This document shows, piece by piece, positions 8,019 to 16,205 of a stretch of 64,000 bases of DNA. The notes under the pieces are model-generated. The model was given only the letters and a program-made list of their open reading frames with translations. It was not told the DNA's origin and searched no databases. Where the stretch lies: positions 1,054,001 through 1,118,000 of the forward strand of contig PMSI01000003.1 in NCBI GenBank assembly GCA_003168375.1. The letters run 5' to 3'. The position numbers and the translations under genes are program-made. Origin of the DNA: Vulcanimicrobiota bacterium (lineage in GTDB: Bacteria > Vulcanimicrobiota > Vulcanimicrobiia > Vulcanimicrobiales > Vulcanimicrobiaceae). Numbering within the stretch: the first letter of the stretch is position 1; the number at the start of each line of letters is the position of its first letter.

Positions 8019-9110
8019 TCATGGCGTGTTCGTGCAGCCGTGATATCCGTTCGAATACTCGCTCTGAAAGAGGTAGGGCGTACCATTCAGCGTCGTGGAC
8101 AAGGTGAGGAACCTGCAGAGGTCCCCGATCTCCTTATCCTGATACGCGCTGTACCAGCCGTGGCGAAACTCGGGATCCGTAATCATCTCGAACGTTTCGT
8201 GCGACATGATGTCCATGGTCGAGTCAACGACGTCGTGTCCGCCCGACGCGTTCGGTCCGTTGATCATGCGGCAGCCCGGCACGTCGGCATATCCCAAGAC
8301 GCTATAGATGACGGGCCCTGATCCGAAGTTGGCGCTCGAGTGGTAGCCGCAAAACGAAAACGTCGAGTGGTTATCGGGCGAGTAGCAGGTCGCTGTGCGA
8401 TCCCAGCACGTGTCGATGTTCGGCGGCAGAAATACGTGATAGATATGGTTGTACCCGGTCCCGAAATAGTACGACGTATAATACAGCAGCAGGAGGATAT
8501 CGCCCTCGCCGACGACCGGGTTCCCCCCGGACGGGAATGGTGCCAGATTCCACAAGGCGCCCGAACCCAGCGTGTAGCGGTTCGATTGGTAGTAGCCGAC
8601 ATACGGGTCGACCATGTGCATGAAATTGCTGGCAGCGAGATCGGTTATCCCGATTGCGGGATTACCCCAGCACGCGGTCGTGCAGCCATCCCAGAACGTC
8701 TGGATATAGACCGGGTGGATCTGCGCCGACGAGATGACCGTGCCGCCGTTGTACGGCAAGTCGTCGGGATAGATGACGGTGCGCGGCGCGCGGCGCTTCG
8801 ATGAGTTCGATGAGACGGGATCGTCGCTGCGCAACGCAATCGGATGCCGTGCTCCAAACGTTGCCTTCGCGAGAATCGCGCTCGCGTTGAGATCACCGGT
8901 CATTGCGACCGGCGTAGCAGCTGGAGCGACAGGCGGTGCCAAGCTGAGCGGCGAGCTGTTGACCGTTGTAGGCGCGTTGGAGGCGGCAGGCGCGGGCGTC
9001 GCGGTGGGCGCCACAACGGACGGAGCGACCGGCGAGGCGGTCCCGCCACCGCCGCCGCATGCGGTCAGGCCCGTGACAGCGAGTAGGATCATGACGTGGC
9101 GAATACTCAT
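8019..9110 (-). CDS. Secreted lipoprotein with SHE-x-x-E-x-x-TDP motif
   Basis: A 363-residue lipoprotein. The signal peptide ends at lipobox 'LTACGGGGG', followed by an Ala/Pro/Thr-rich linker to about residue 70. The folded part holds 'VYIQTFWDGC', 'YNHIYHVFLPP', 'FCGYHSS', 'YSVLGYADVPGC' and 'MSHETFEMITDP', then a C-terminal 'EIGDLC'. The Cys pattern and SHE-x-x-E block resemble bacterial relatives of the plant phosphate-induced/EXORDIUM proteins, and the HExxE-like motif could bind metal. A protease role is not demonstrated. Confidence 0.6.
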   Translation of the reverse strand: MSIRHVMILLAVTGLTACGGGGGTASPVAPSVVAPTATPAPAASNAPTTVNSSPLSLAPPVAPAATPVAMTGDLNASAILAKATFGARHPIALRSDDPVSSNSSKRRAPRTVIYPDDLPYNGGTVISSAQIHPVYIQTFWDGCTTACWGNPAIGITDLAASNFMHMVDPYVGYYQSNRYTLGSGALWNLAPFPSGGNPVVGEGDILLLLYYTSYYFGTGYNHIYHVFLPPNIDTCWDRTATCYSPDNHSTFSFCGYHSSANFGSGPVIYSVLGYADVPGCRMINGPNASGGHDVVDSTMDIMSHETFEMITDPEFRHGWYSAYQDKEIGDLCRFLTLSTTLNGTPYLFQSEYSNGYHGCTNTP

Positions 9111-9247
9111 AAAGCCACCCCTCCATATGGTAAACGAGAGGACCGAGCGTTCGTGAGCGTTAGTCGCTACTCCTATAGAACAATACGAGCATCCTAGCGC
9201 TCGCTCGGCGACTGGGAGGTCGACTCTGAGCCGTACTGGCGCCCCGC

Positions 9248-9362
9248 CTACGGTTTTTGCGCGGTGAAAGGGCCGTAATAGCTGGGACGGCGCGAGTGCG
9301 TCGACGTTCCTCGGAACACGCCGTCGGAACCCAACACGCCGCGGTATATCGCGACGCCGGCC
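9248..9362 (-). pseudogene. 3' fragment of a paralogue of the secreted protein at 12811-13218
   Basis: Read on the minus strand, the last ~38 codons keep an open frame ending QKP-stop: 'YRGVLGSDGVFRG', 'STHSRRP', 'YYGPFTAQKP'. The intact gene at 12811-13218 ends 'YRGVWGSDGVIRG', 'WTHSRRP', 'AYGPFTAQKL' with similar DNA throughout. The 5' three-quarters are missing; the copy is cut off where the toxin-antitoxin pair begins. Confidence 0.75.
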
Positions 9363-9376
9363 CTCTTCGCGTTTCG

Positions 9377-9619
9377 TCAGGCCCGGTGCTTCTTCACGTA
9401 TTGCCAGAGAATATGCTGGATGAGGTTTCCTCGCTTACGATTCTCGGCCGCGGCAAGCCGGTCGAGGCGCTCCAGCAGCGGCGTGCTCAAACGTACCGAG
9501 ATCGGTGCGCTCGCAGAACGTTGACCGTGCACGAGTTCGGCCTGCTCGATCTCTTCGGGCTGCGAGCGCTCCAGATCGGCATCCAGTTCGGCAGAGGTCC
9601 TCTTCGCAGCTGCCGCCAT
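9377..9619 (-). CDS. Ribbon-helix-helix antitoxin (BrnA-like)
   Basis: An 80-residue protein. The C-terminal half reads 'ISVRLSTPLLERLDRLA' then 'RGNLIQHILWQYVKKH', a CopG/Arc-type ribbon-helix-helix that dimerises to bind DNA. The N-terminal half is acidic and likely wraps the toxin. It lies 6 bases after the stop of a BrnT-like toxin gene, the normal order for BrnTA modules. The partner carries a frameshift, so the pair may be inactive. Confidence 0.7.
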   Translation of the reverse strand: MAAAAKRTSAELDADLERSQPEEIEQAELVHGQRSASAPISVRLSTPLLERLDRLAAAENRKRGNLIQHILWQYVKKHRA

Positions 9620-9625
9620 GTTGTG

Positions 9626-9920
9626 TCACTTCCCCCGCTTACGGTACTCGCGTTGTTCCAGCCTATCCATGTCCATTGCGTGGAATACTCGGAAGCGGCC
9701 ATCGCTTCGAAACTCACCGCGCAACTTCAGGAGTCGACCGTCGCCCGTCTCTCCGTAAATCTTGTAGTGATCGCCTTCTCGGCGACAAAGATAGCTTGGC
9801 TTCTCGCCGGGTACGCCGAACAGAATTTCTTGGACTTCGGTCGACGAGCACGTCGTGACGCTCCAGCAAATGCGAGATGTTCTCGTCATCCCAGTCGAGC
9901 GGTTCCCGTATCCGGGCCAT
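9626..9920 (-). pseudogene. BrnT-like toxin with a frameshift
   Basis: The ATG at 9920 begins MARIREPLDWDDENISHLL, the BrnT-type opening (L-D-W-D-x-x-N), up to 'ERHDVLVD'. The rest, 'EVQEILFGVPGEKPSYLC' through 'FRVFHAMDMDRLE', continues in another frame. One extra C around 9840-9845 accounts for the shift. BrnT is a RelE-fold ribonuclease toxin. This is either a real inactivation or a sequencing error; the rest of the gene shows no further damage. Confidence 0.65.
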
Positions 9921-9937
9921 CGCCCCACCTCCACCCG

Positions 9938-9957
9938 TGTAATACATTGTAATACAT
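9938..9957 (-). promoter_or_regulatory. Tandem 10-bp repeat, candidate antitoxin operator
   Basis: TGTAATACAT occurs twice head to tail (9938-9947 and 9948-9957), one helical turn apart, about 18 bases upstream of the toxin start. Ribbon-helix-helix antitoxins commonly bind such repeats to autoregulate. The AT-rich sequence also stands out from its GC-rich surroundings and may include the -10 region. Confidence 0.5.
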
Positions 9958-10118
9958 TCAAGACGCCCGCGCAAGCCCCGTATCGCGTCTGGATCTCTCT
10001 AATTTTATCCCGCCAGCAGGTCAACTGTATAGACGGGAATCATCTAGCGATAATTTGCCAGTTGTGCCTACCAAACTAACGGTAGCAGCCGATATCGAAC
10101 GCTTTGGCAATAATCCGC

Positions 10119-10646
10119 CTAGCCGCGCAAGTGCTCCGTAAGGAAACGCTCTTCATAACGAATCCGCCAAGCGATGACGAGCGCCATGGGAACGAGCATG
10201 AGCAGGCCCCACCACGATCCCAGCGCGAGAGGAGTCGCGAAAACCCAGACGAGCAATCCTGAATAGTATGGATGGCGAACGATTGCGTACGGCCCCGTCG
10301 AGACAACCTTCTGACCGGCCTCCACTTCGATGTTCACGGCGGCAAACGTGTTCTCTCGCAAAGCCAGGAAGATGATGAGAAAACAGACGGCGACCAGGGC
10401 GTATCCGGCAATCGTTGCGAAAAGTGGAACGTGCGACCACGAAAAGCGCTGATCGAGTGAAGACAGAACGATCGAGCCGGCGAACACGATGACTGCGGCG
10501 AGTTGTATCAGCTTCTGACTCGTCTCTTTTTCGGCGGCCGGACCGCGTAAGCGACGTTCGAGAAGTTTCGGATCTGCGCGCTGCAGATACGCCAAGATCA
10601 TCGCGCTCGAGGCGAGGGAGACGACGAGATAGACCCAACCGTTCAT
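10119..10646 (-). CDS. Isoprenylcysteine carboxyl methyltransferase-family membrane protein
   Basis: A 175-residue protein with about five membrane helices and the ICMT/PEMT-like C-terminal signature: 'VVSTGPYAIVRHPYYSG', 'LGSWWGLL', and 'RIRYEERFL'. Such proteins methylate small or lipid substrates with S-adenosylmethionine; the substrate here is unknown. Its ATG overlaps the TGA that ends the decayed DUF4386 frame upstream, so the two were once translationally coupled. Confidence 0.8.
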   Translation of the reverse strand: MNGWVYLVVSLASSAMILAYLQRADPKLLERRLRGPAAEKETSQKLIQLAAVIVFAGSIVLSSLDQRFSWSHVPLFATIAGYALVAVCFLIIFLALRENTFAAVNIEVEAGQKVVSTGPYAIVRHPYYSGLLVWVFATPLALGSWWGLLMLVPMALVIAWRIRYEERFLTEHLRG

Positions 10647-10935
10647 CTCTCAGCCGTTCCGGCTTGTTCGTTCCAACGTTGAACGTTCACGCCCATCACG
10701 AAGAGCCACAGCATCAGCGATCCCTCCGCCGCGATGCTAAGGCGAGGTTCCGGCTCACCGGCTTGAACATCTGGTAGAGAAGCACGGTAACGGCGACATA
10801 GCCCGCATTCGCGATGAGGTTGGCGGCATCGCTGTAGGCGACCGGAATGCGGCCAACCAAGGACGCTGCGACTATGGCCGTCAGAAAATACAGCAAATAG
10901 ACGGCACCGGTGGTTCTGGCCCTGGAACGCGTCAT
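10643..10935 (-). pseudogene. DUF4386 family gene with internal deletion and frameshift
   Basis: The ATG at 10935 opens a DUF4386-like N-terminus ('TTGAVYLLYFLTAIVAASL', 'YSDAANLIANAG', 'MFKPVSRNLAL'). That frame stops at 10714. In a different frame the sequence continues 'AAEGSLMLWLFVMGVNVQRW', the typical DUF4386 C-terminus, ending at TGA 10643-10645. Intact members are around 220-240 residues, so most of the middle has been lost. Translation could alternatively begin at the ATG at 10971. Confidence 0.7.
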
Positions 10936-11070
10936 TTCGTTCGCCCCTAAAAGCTCTACCAATGCAGGCATACGTTTGTTTCGACGGGGCGACGCGTCGT
11001 CGCGGGACCTGTACGATGAGATTGCGTGACGGCGTCGAAGCCCCGACAGGAAGAAAGACGAGAGTGCCGG

Positions 11071-12804
11071 GTGCGTCAGTTCGTCCTGCTCATCGGCTTT
11101 GTATTTCTCGCCGCCGCCGCCGGCTGCGGTGGGGGCAGTGCGCGCGGCCCCGTTCCGTCTTCTGTGGCTTCGCCGGGGACGAGCCTGGCAAAATACCAGG
11201 TGACCGTTCGCATCGACGCGCCCAAGCTGGCCGGGACGGCCGGCCGGCGTCGTCCGCAGTACCTTTCCGCTGCCACGACGCAAATGGTCATCGATATCCA
11301 CCAGAGCGGTGGGTCGATCGCGGGCTACCCCAAGACCGTTGCACTCACGCCGACGTCAGGCGGATGCACGAGTACGCTCGCCAGCACGTCGTGCCAAATC
11401 ATCGTTTCGCTCGCGGCGGGCAACTACATTGCGGCGCTCACCGCCGAAGATGCGAGCGGCCGCGCCTTATCAGCGGCGCAAAGTATCGCCCTTACGGTCG
11501 TCGCCAACGCCGCCAATAGCATCGCGCTCACGCTCTCGGGCATCCCGCACGAGCTCGACGTCGCATCCGGGGCGCGCGCCGTGCACGGCTCGCAGAACGA
11601 GGGTCTGCTGCTGTACGGATCGGCCGCGCAAGCTTTCATCGTCACCGCACGGGATGTCGACGGCAATATCATCGTCGGCCCGGGTGCGCCCACCTACGCG
11701 ATGAGCGTGGTCAGCGGGAGCGGCTGGACGCCGTCCGCTCCGCCTGCGACCACGCCGAATACCTTTACGCTGACCCCTCCGGGCATCAACGGTGCCGGTG
11801 CCGTGCTACGCGTTACCGCAACGTATCCCGATACGACCTGCACCCAACCAGGCGCGGTCTGCACGGCGACGTTCTCGGTGAAAAACGACATCCAGACCCT
11901 CTTCGTCGCAAACCTCAACGGCGGCACAGTGACCGAATATGCGCCACCGTACACCGGTGCACCGACGACCATTAGCCTCGGCGCGAACAGCCCGTACGCG
12001 CTAACGATGGACGCAGCCGGCAATCTCTTTGTTGCAAACCAACTCGGCAACACCGTGAGCCGGTACGCGCCACCCTACACCGGCACGCCGGCAACCATCA
12101 GCACCGGCGTCAACGTGCCCCAAGCGGTCGCGCTGGATGCTGCGGGCAATCTCTTTGTCTTGAATTACGAGGTCACCCCGGGAAATCTCTCGTTCGGGTC
12201 CGTGACCGAGTACGCGCCACCCTACACCGCCACGCCCACGACCATCCTCACCCCGTCCGGACCCCGCGCGCTAACAATGGATGCCGCGGGTCATCTCTTC
12301 GTTGCAGACTGGGGTGGCAGCGTGGTAACCGTGTACGCACTTCCCTACGATGGGCCGCCAACGACTATCTTGAGCGGCGTGAACCAACCCTTGTCACTTG
12401 CTGTCGATGCGGCCGGCAATCTCTTCGTCGGAAATTACGCCGGAGGTTACGCCGGAGGCACGGTTACTGTCTACGCGCCACCCTACACAGGCACGCCCAC
12501 AACCATCAGCACCGGCGTCAGTGCGCCTCGGTCACTCACACTCGATGCTGCAGGCAATCTCTTCGTAGGAAACCACGGGAACAACACGGTCACCGAGTAC
12601 GTCCCGCCCTACTCAGGGGCGCCCGCCACCATCAGTAGCGGCGTGAACGATCCCTATGCCCTGACGTTCGACGGTATGGGCAATCTCTTCGTTGCTAACG
12701 CCAGCGGCGATACGGTGACCGTGTATGCGCCTCCGTACACCGGCGCGCCGACGACGATCAGCACCGGTGTGAAGGCGCCCTTCGCGCTCCTTTTCACACC
12801 GTAG
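11071..12804 (+). CDS. Seven-repeat propeller lipoprotein
   Basis: A 577-residue lipoprotein starting at GTG 11071 (signal 'FVLLIGFVFLAAAAGC'). After the lipobox comes the shared lipoprotein block ('RRRPQYLSAATTQMVI') to about residue 160, a middle domain to ~275, then seven ~45-residue repeats of the type 'LFVANxxGxTVTxYAPPYTG' with 'ALTMDAAGN', an NHL/SMP-30-like seven-bladed beta-propeller. It should sit on the cell surface or in the periplasm; ligands are unknown. The repeats are alike at DNA level, suggesting growth by tandem duplication. Confidence 0.85.
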   Translation: MRQFVLLIGFVFLAAAAGCGGGSARGPVPSSVASPGTSLAKYQVTVRIDAPKLAGTAGRRRPQYLSAATTQMVIDIHQSGGSIAGYPKTVALTPTSGGCTSTLASTSCQIIVSLAAGNYIAALTAEDASGRALSAAQSIALTVVANAANSIALTLSGIPHELDVASGARAVHGSQNEGLLLYGSAAQAFIVTARDVDGNIIVGPGAPTYAMSVVSGSGWTPSAPPATTPNTFTLTPPGINGAGAVLRVTATYPDTTCTQPGAVCTATFSVKNDIQTLFVANLNGGTVTEYAPPYTGAPTTISLGANSPYALTMDAAGNLFVANQLGNTVSRYAPPYTGTPATISTGVNVPQAVALDAAGNLFVLNYEVTPGNLSFGSVTEYAPPYTATPTTILTPSGPRALTMDAAGHLFVADWGGSVVTVYALPYDGPPTTILSGVNQPLSLAVDAAGNLFVGNYAGGYAGGTVTVYAPPYTGTPTTISTGVSAPRSLTLDAAGNLFVGNHGNNTVTEYVPPYSGAPATISSGVNDPYALTFDGMGNLFVANASGDTVTVYAPPYTGAPTTISTGVKAPFALLFTP

Positions 12805-12810
12805 CAGCGC

Positions 12811-13218
12811 CTACAGTTTTTGCGCGGTGAAGGGGCCGTAGGCGCCCGGACGGCGCGAGTGCGTCCACGTTCCTCTGATGACGCCGTCGGAACCCCATAC
12901 GCCGCGGTACGTCGCGGTGCCGGCGAGGCCGACTGCATTCGTCGCGATGATGTGCCAGCGCCAGGCGATTGCGCGGCCGTTCACCGATCCGTCGGCGGAG
13001 CCGATGCCGTTGGGGCCCTTGCACGAGCCGGCGATCGCGTTGCCGGCCTGCCGGAATACGCATACCGGCGCGCTCGTCGCGACCACCGGGTTTCCGAGCC
13101 TCCCGGAAACAGCCCACGACCCTGCGAAGTTGGCAGCATCGGCGCTGCTTGCGGACGAAGCGACGATCGCAAATGCGACGAGCGCGCTTCCATAACGAAA
13201 CTTGGCGATCACGTTCAT
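12811..13218 (-). CDS. Small secreted protein
   Basis: A 135-residue protein with a signal peptide (ALVAFAIVASSASSADA, cleaved before ANFAG). The mature part is beta-rich with Gly-Trp patterns ('FAGSWAVSGRLG', 'GTATYRGVWGSDG') and one Cys pair, typical of small extracytoplasmic barrel domains of unknown function. A truncated paralogue lies at 9248-9362. It converges on the propeller lipoprotein with a 6-base gap. Confidence 0.65.
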   Translation of the reverse strand: MNVIAKFRYGSALVAFAIVASSASSADAANFAGSWAVSGRLGNPVVATSAPVCVFRQAGNAIAGSCKGPNGIGSADGSVNGRAIAWRWHIIATNAVGLAGTATYRGVWGSDGVIRGTWTHSRRPGAYGPFTAQKL

Positions 13219-13260
13219 TCCGCTGCCTCTGCTTTCTGTTCGGTCTTGGTGACAACAAAG

Positions 13261-13288
13261 AAGCGGGCTCTCGATCGAGAGTCCGCTT
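13261..13288 (-). terminator. Terminator hairpin downstream of HU
   Basis: AAGCGG (13261-13266) pairs with CCGCTT (13283-13288) and the inner CTCTCGATCGAGAG is self-complementary, giving a long hairpin. Read on the minus strand it follows the HU stop by 28 bases and runs into CTTTGTTG. A GTTTT follows on the plus strand, so it may work both ways. Confidence 0.7.
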
Positions 13289-13315
13289 CCGTTTTCGATC
13301 GAATGATTGCGCGCG

Positions 13316-13630
13316 CTACTTCTTGCGTCCGGACTTCTTTGCGCCGCCGCGCTTCGGACCGCCCACGGCGTCCTTGAGCCCCTTGCCCGGAGTGAACGCC
13401 GGCACTCTGCGCGCGGCGATCTTCAGCACTTCGCCCGTTTGCGGGTTGCGTCCGGTGCGCGCTTTGCGGTCGCGGACGACGAAACTCCCGAACGGGATCA
13501 GTTGGACCTTCTCGCCCTGCTTGAGCGCCGTCGTGATCTCGTCGAGAATGAGGTCGACGATCTCGCCGGCCTGACGCTTCGACAGCTCATGCTCGTTGGC
13601 CAGCGAGTCGACGATATCGGCTTTGGTCAC
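13316..13630 (-). CDS. hup: HU-family DNA-binding protein
   Basis: A 104-residue HU protein: 'TKADIVDSLANEHELSKRQ', 'LIPFGSFVVRDRKARTGRNP', 'VPAFTPGKGLKDAV', with a short basic tail 'GGAKKSGRKK'. It bends and compacts DNA. I chose GTG at 13630 because GTGGAG lies about 8 bases upstream; the longer upstream frame has no domain content. It is divergent from hslO. Confidence 0.92.
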   Translation of the reverse strand: MTKADIVDSLANEHELSKRQAGEIVDLILDEITTALKQGEKVQLIPFGSFVVRDRKARTGRNPQTGEVLKIAARRVPAFTPGKGLKDAVGGPKRGGAKKSGRKK

Positions 13631-13796
13631 GTTCTTCAGCTCCACCTCAAGGGTACGTCGCAACGACGCGGCTTCGTACGCCCAGGATGCCGCTCGCTGG
13701 GGTGAGGATACGCTCGCGCGCCGCCCGCTCCTTCCGCCGGTCGGCGCAAAAAAGTGCGGCGCAACGGGGGAAAGCCGCGAACGGTTCTCGGGAGAG

Positions 13797-14678
13797 ATGG
13801 ATCGCATCGTCACCGCCTCGGCCGCGCGCGGCACGGTATCGCTGGTGGCCGGGATCACGTCCGGGCTCGTCGGCCAAGCGCGCGAGCGTCACGATCTCGC
13901 GCCGAGCGCGAGCGCGGCGGTCGGGCGGCTGCTCACTGCCGTCGCGCTGCTGGGGGCATCGCTCAAGGGGCGCGAACGGCTGACGCTGCAGGTCGTCGGC
14001 GACGGCCCGATCGGCGCGATCACCGCCGATGCCTGGAGCACCGGGACGCACGCGATCGGTGCCCGTGCCTACGCGCGCAACGGCCGCGCCGACCTGCCGC
14101 TCAACGCGCGCGGGAAATTCGACGTTGCCGGTATCGTCGGCAGCGGCAAGCTGCAAGTGACGAAGACCTACGCAGTCGGCCAGCCGTACAGCGGGATCGT
14201 CCCGCTCGTCTCCGGCGAGATCGGCGACGACGTGGCATCGTATCTCGCCAACTCCGAACAGATCCCGAGCATCGTCGCGGTCGGCGTGCTCGCCGACCCG
14301 AACGGGATTCGCGCCGCCGGCGGCGTGATCGCGCAGGTGCAGCCGGGCGCCGACGAAGCGACGGTTGCCGCGCTCGAACGAAACGCCGCCGCGATGGCGC
14401 CGGTGACGACGCAGATCGTCGAGGGCGCCGGCGCCGAGGAACTGATGCGCGCCGTCGCCGGCGACCTCGACGTGAAACTGTTCGACACCTACCAGCTCTC
14501 CTTCGACTGCCGCTGTACGCGCGACAAGGTCGAGATCGCCCTGCTCGGGCTCGGCAAGGACGAGCTCGCGAAGATCGCGCGCGAACAGCCGCAGACCGAG
14601 GCGACGTGCGACTTCTGCGGCGTGACCTACGTCCTCACCGCCGACGACGTCAGGGACCTCGCCGAACGCCTGGGTTAG
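13797..14678 (+). CDS. hslO: Hsp33 redox-regulated chaperone
   Basis: A 293-residue cytoplasmic chaperone. The N-terminal domain (residues 1-230) has 'LTLQVVGDGPIGAITADA' and 'GVIAQVQPGA'. The C-terminal redox switch has four Cys in C-x-C ('DCRCTRDK') and C-x-x-C ('TCDFCG'), which hold zinc when reduced and form disulfides on oxidative stress to activate holdase function. ATG at 13797 follows GGGAGAG. Confidence 0.95.
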   Translation: MDRIVTASAARGTVSLVAGITSGLVGQARERHDLAPSASAAVGRLLTAVALLGASLKGRERLTLQVVGDGPIGAITADAWSTGTHAIGARAYARNGRADLPLNARGKFDVAGIVGSGKLQVTKTYAVGQPYSGIVPLVSGEIGDDVASYLANSEQIPSIVAVGVLADPNGIRAAGGVIAQVQPGADEATVAALERNAAAMAPVTTQIVEGAGAEELMRAVAGDLDVKLFDTYQLSFDCRCTRDKVEIALLGLGKDELAKIAREQPQTEATCDFCGVTYVLTADDVRDLAERLG

Positions 14679-14690
14679 TGGCGCTCTGAG

Positions 14691-14713
14691 CCCTTCGACA
14701 GGCTCAGGATGAC
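14691..14713 (+). repeat. Short palindrome-derived repeat (copy 1)
   Basis: CCCTTCGACAGGCTCAGGAT followed by GAC. One of about ten copies in the window; it overlaps the 3' end of the zinc-ribbon gene at 14704. Confidence 0.8.
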
Positions 14714-14964
14714 CTGGGGCCGGCGGCGGCTTCGGGGCCTTTGGTGCCGGCGCCGCCGATGCGGGGGCGGAACTCTTCGATGATGCGCCCGTGGCCGAGG
14801 TTCGTGTACCACCAGCCGCACTCACAGCGCACCGGCGCGCCGTGGTCGTGCGGATACGGGTAGACGCGCTCGCAACGGGGACAGGTGAACGTCGGGCCGT
14901 TGATCTTCCCGGCGTCGGTGTAGGTGATCGCGGGCGGTGAGACCGCGGGACGATGGGTCGCCAT
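14704..14964 (-). CDS. Small zinc-ribbon protein, hypothetical
   Basis: An 86-residue protein. The middle carries C-x-x-C ('FTCPRCERVYPYPHDHG') and C-x-C-G ('VRCECGWWYTNLGHG'), a likely zinc ribbon. The tail is Gly/Ala-rich and its last codons run into repeat copy 1. No function is assignable. It sits just downstream of tyrS on the same strand. Confidence 0.6.
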   Translation of the reverse strand: MATHRPAVSPPAITYTDAGKINGPTFTCPRCERVYPYPHDHGAPVRCECGWWYTNLGHGRIIEEFRPRIGGAGTKGPEAAAGPRSS

Positions 14965-14983
14965 ATCTTCTTCTCTTCCCCGA

Positions 14984-16195
14984 CTACGGGACTATGCGTG
15001 CGAACTTGCGCGAGCCGACCTGGAGAACCGCCGGGCCTTCGGCGGTCCAGCGGGCGCTGGGGTCGGAGGCGACGGTGCCGTCGATGCGGACGCCCCCTTC
15101 GCCGATCAGGCGCGCCGCGGCGCGCTTCGACTCGGCGAACCCCGCGGCGACGATCAGATCGACGAGCTTGCTGCGGCCGGCCAGCGGGAGCTCCGGCATC
15201 TCGGCCGGGATCTCCCCGCGCTGGATCGTCCGCTCGAACCGATCGCGCGCCGCGCGGGCGGCGTCGCGGCCATGATACAACGCGACGAGGTCCTCCGCGA
15301 TACGCTTTTTCTCGTCCATCGGCGAGATGCTGCCGTTCTTCAGCCCGGTCGCGAGCGCGTCGACCTGGCTGGAGGGCCAGCGGACAGCCAGCCGCGCGTA
15401 CTCGGGCAGCACCTCGTCCGGGATCCGCATCGTCTTTCCGAACATGTCGTTGGGCGGGTCGGTCAGCGCGATGTGGTTGCCGGTCGACTTGGACATCTTC
15501 TTGTGACCGTCGACGCCGACCAGCAGCGGAACCGTGATGCAGATCTCCGGCTCCTGCCCCGCCTGGACCTGGTACGGCCGGCTGATCAGCAGGTTGAAGA
15601 GCTGATCCGAACCGCCGAGCTCGACATCGACGTGCATCGCGACGGAGTCGTACGCGACCGCGACCGGATAGACGAACTCGTGCAGCGCGATCGGCGTGCC
15701 GGTCTCGTAGCGCTCCTTGAAGTCGTTGCGTTCGAGCATCTGCGCGACGGTCGTCAGGGAGAGCAGCTTGTAGATCTCGGAAAACGTCAGCTTCGAGAGC
15801 CACTCACTGTTGTATCGTAGCGTCACGCGGCTCATGTCGAGCACCTTGCCGGCCTGTGCCGCGTAGGTCTGCATGTTCGCCTCGATCTGCTCGTCGCTCA
15901 GGGGCGGGCGCAGCGCGTTGCGGCCGCTCGGGTCGCCGATGCGCGCGGTGAAGTCGCCGATCAGCAGGATCACGTCGTGACCGTCGTCGACGAAGCGCTG
16001 CAGCAGCCGCAGCACGACCGCGTGCCCGATGTGCAGGTCGGGCGAGGTCGGATCGAGTCCCAGGTAGACGCGCAGCGGCTGCCCGCGCTCGATGCGCTCG
16101 GTGAGTTCGTTGAGCGTCTCGACGTGGTCGCAGCCGTCGACCAGCGCCAACGCGCGTTCGCGCGCGCTGCGAGGGTTCGGCGTCGGATCGGTCAT
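14984..16195 (-). CDS. tyrS: Tyrosyl-tRNA synthetase
   Basis: A 403-residue class I synthetase that charges tRNA-Tyr. It has 'YLGLDPTSPDLHIGHAVVL' (HIGH), 'GVDGHKKMSKSTGNHI' (KMSKS) and a C-terminal S4 RNA-binding domain ('SKLVDLIVAAGFAESKRAA'). The spacing and 'LGGSDQLFNL' block fit the TyrRZ-type bacterial enzymes. ATG at 16195 is 11 bases after the mutS2 stop, implying an operon. Confidence 0.95.
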   Translation of the reverse strand: MTDPTPNPRSARERALALVDGCDHVETLNELTERIERGQPLRVYLGLDPTSPDLHIGHAVVLRLLQRFVDDGHDVILLIGDFTARIGDPSGRNALRPPLSDEQIEANMQTYAAQAGKVLDMSRVTLRYNSEWLSKLTFSEIYKLLSLTTVAQMLERNDFKERYETGTPIALHEFVYPVAVAYDSVAMHVDVELGGSDQLFNLLISRPYQVQAGQEPEICITVPLLVGVDGHKKMSKSTGNHIALTDPPNDMFGKTMRIPDEVLPEYARLAVRWPSSQVDALATGLKNGSISPMDEKKRIAEDLVALYHGRDAARAARDRFERTIQRGEIPAEMPELPLAGRSKLVDLIVAAGFAESKRAAARLIGEGGVRIDGTVASDPSARWTAEGPAVLQVGSRKFARIVP

Positions 16196-16205
16196 GCGTT
16201 GCTCA

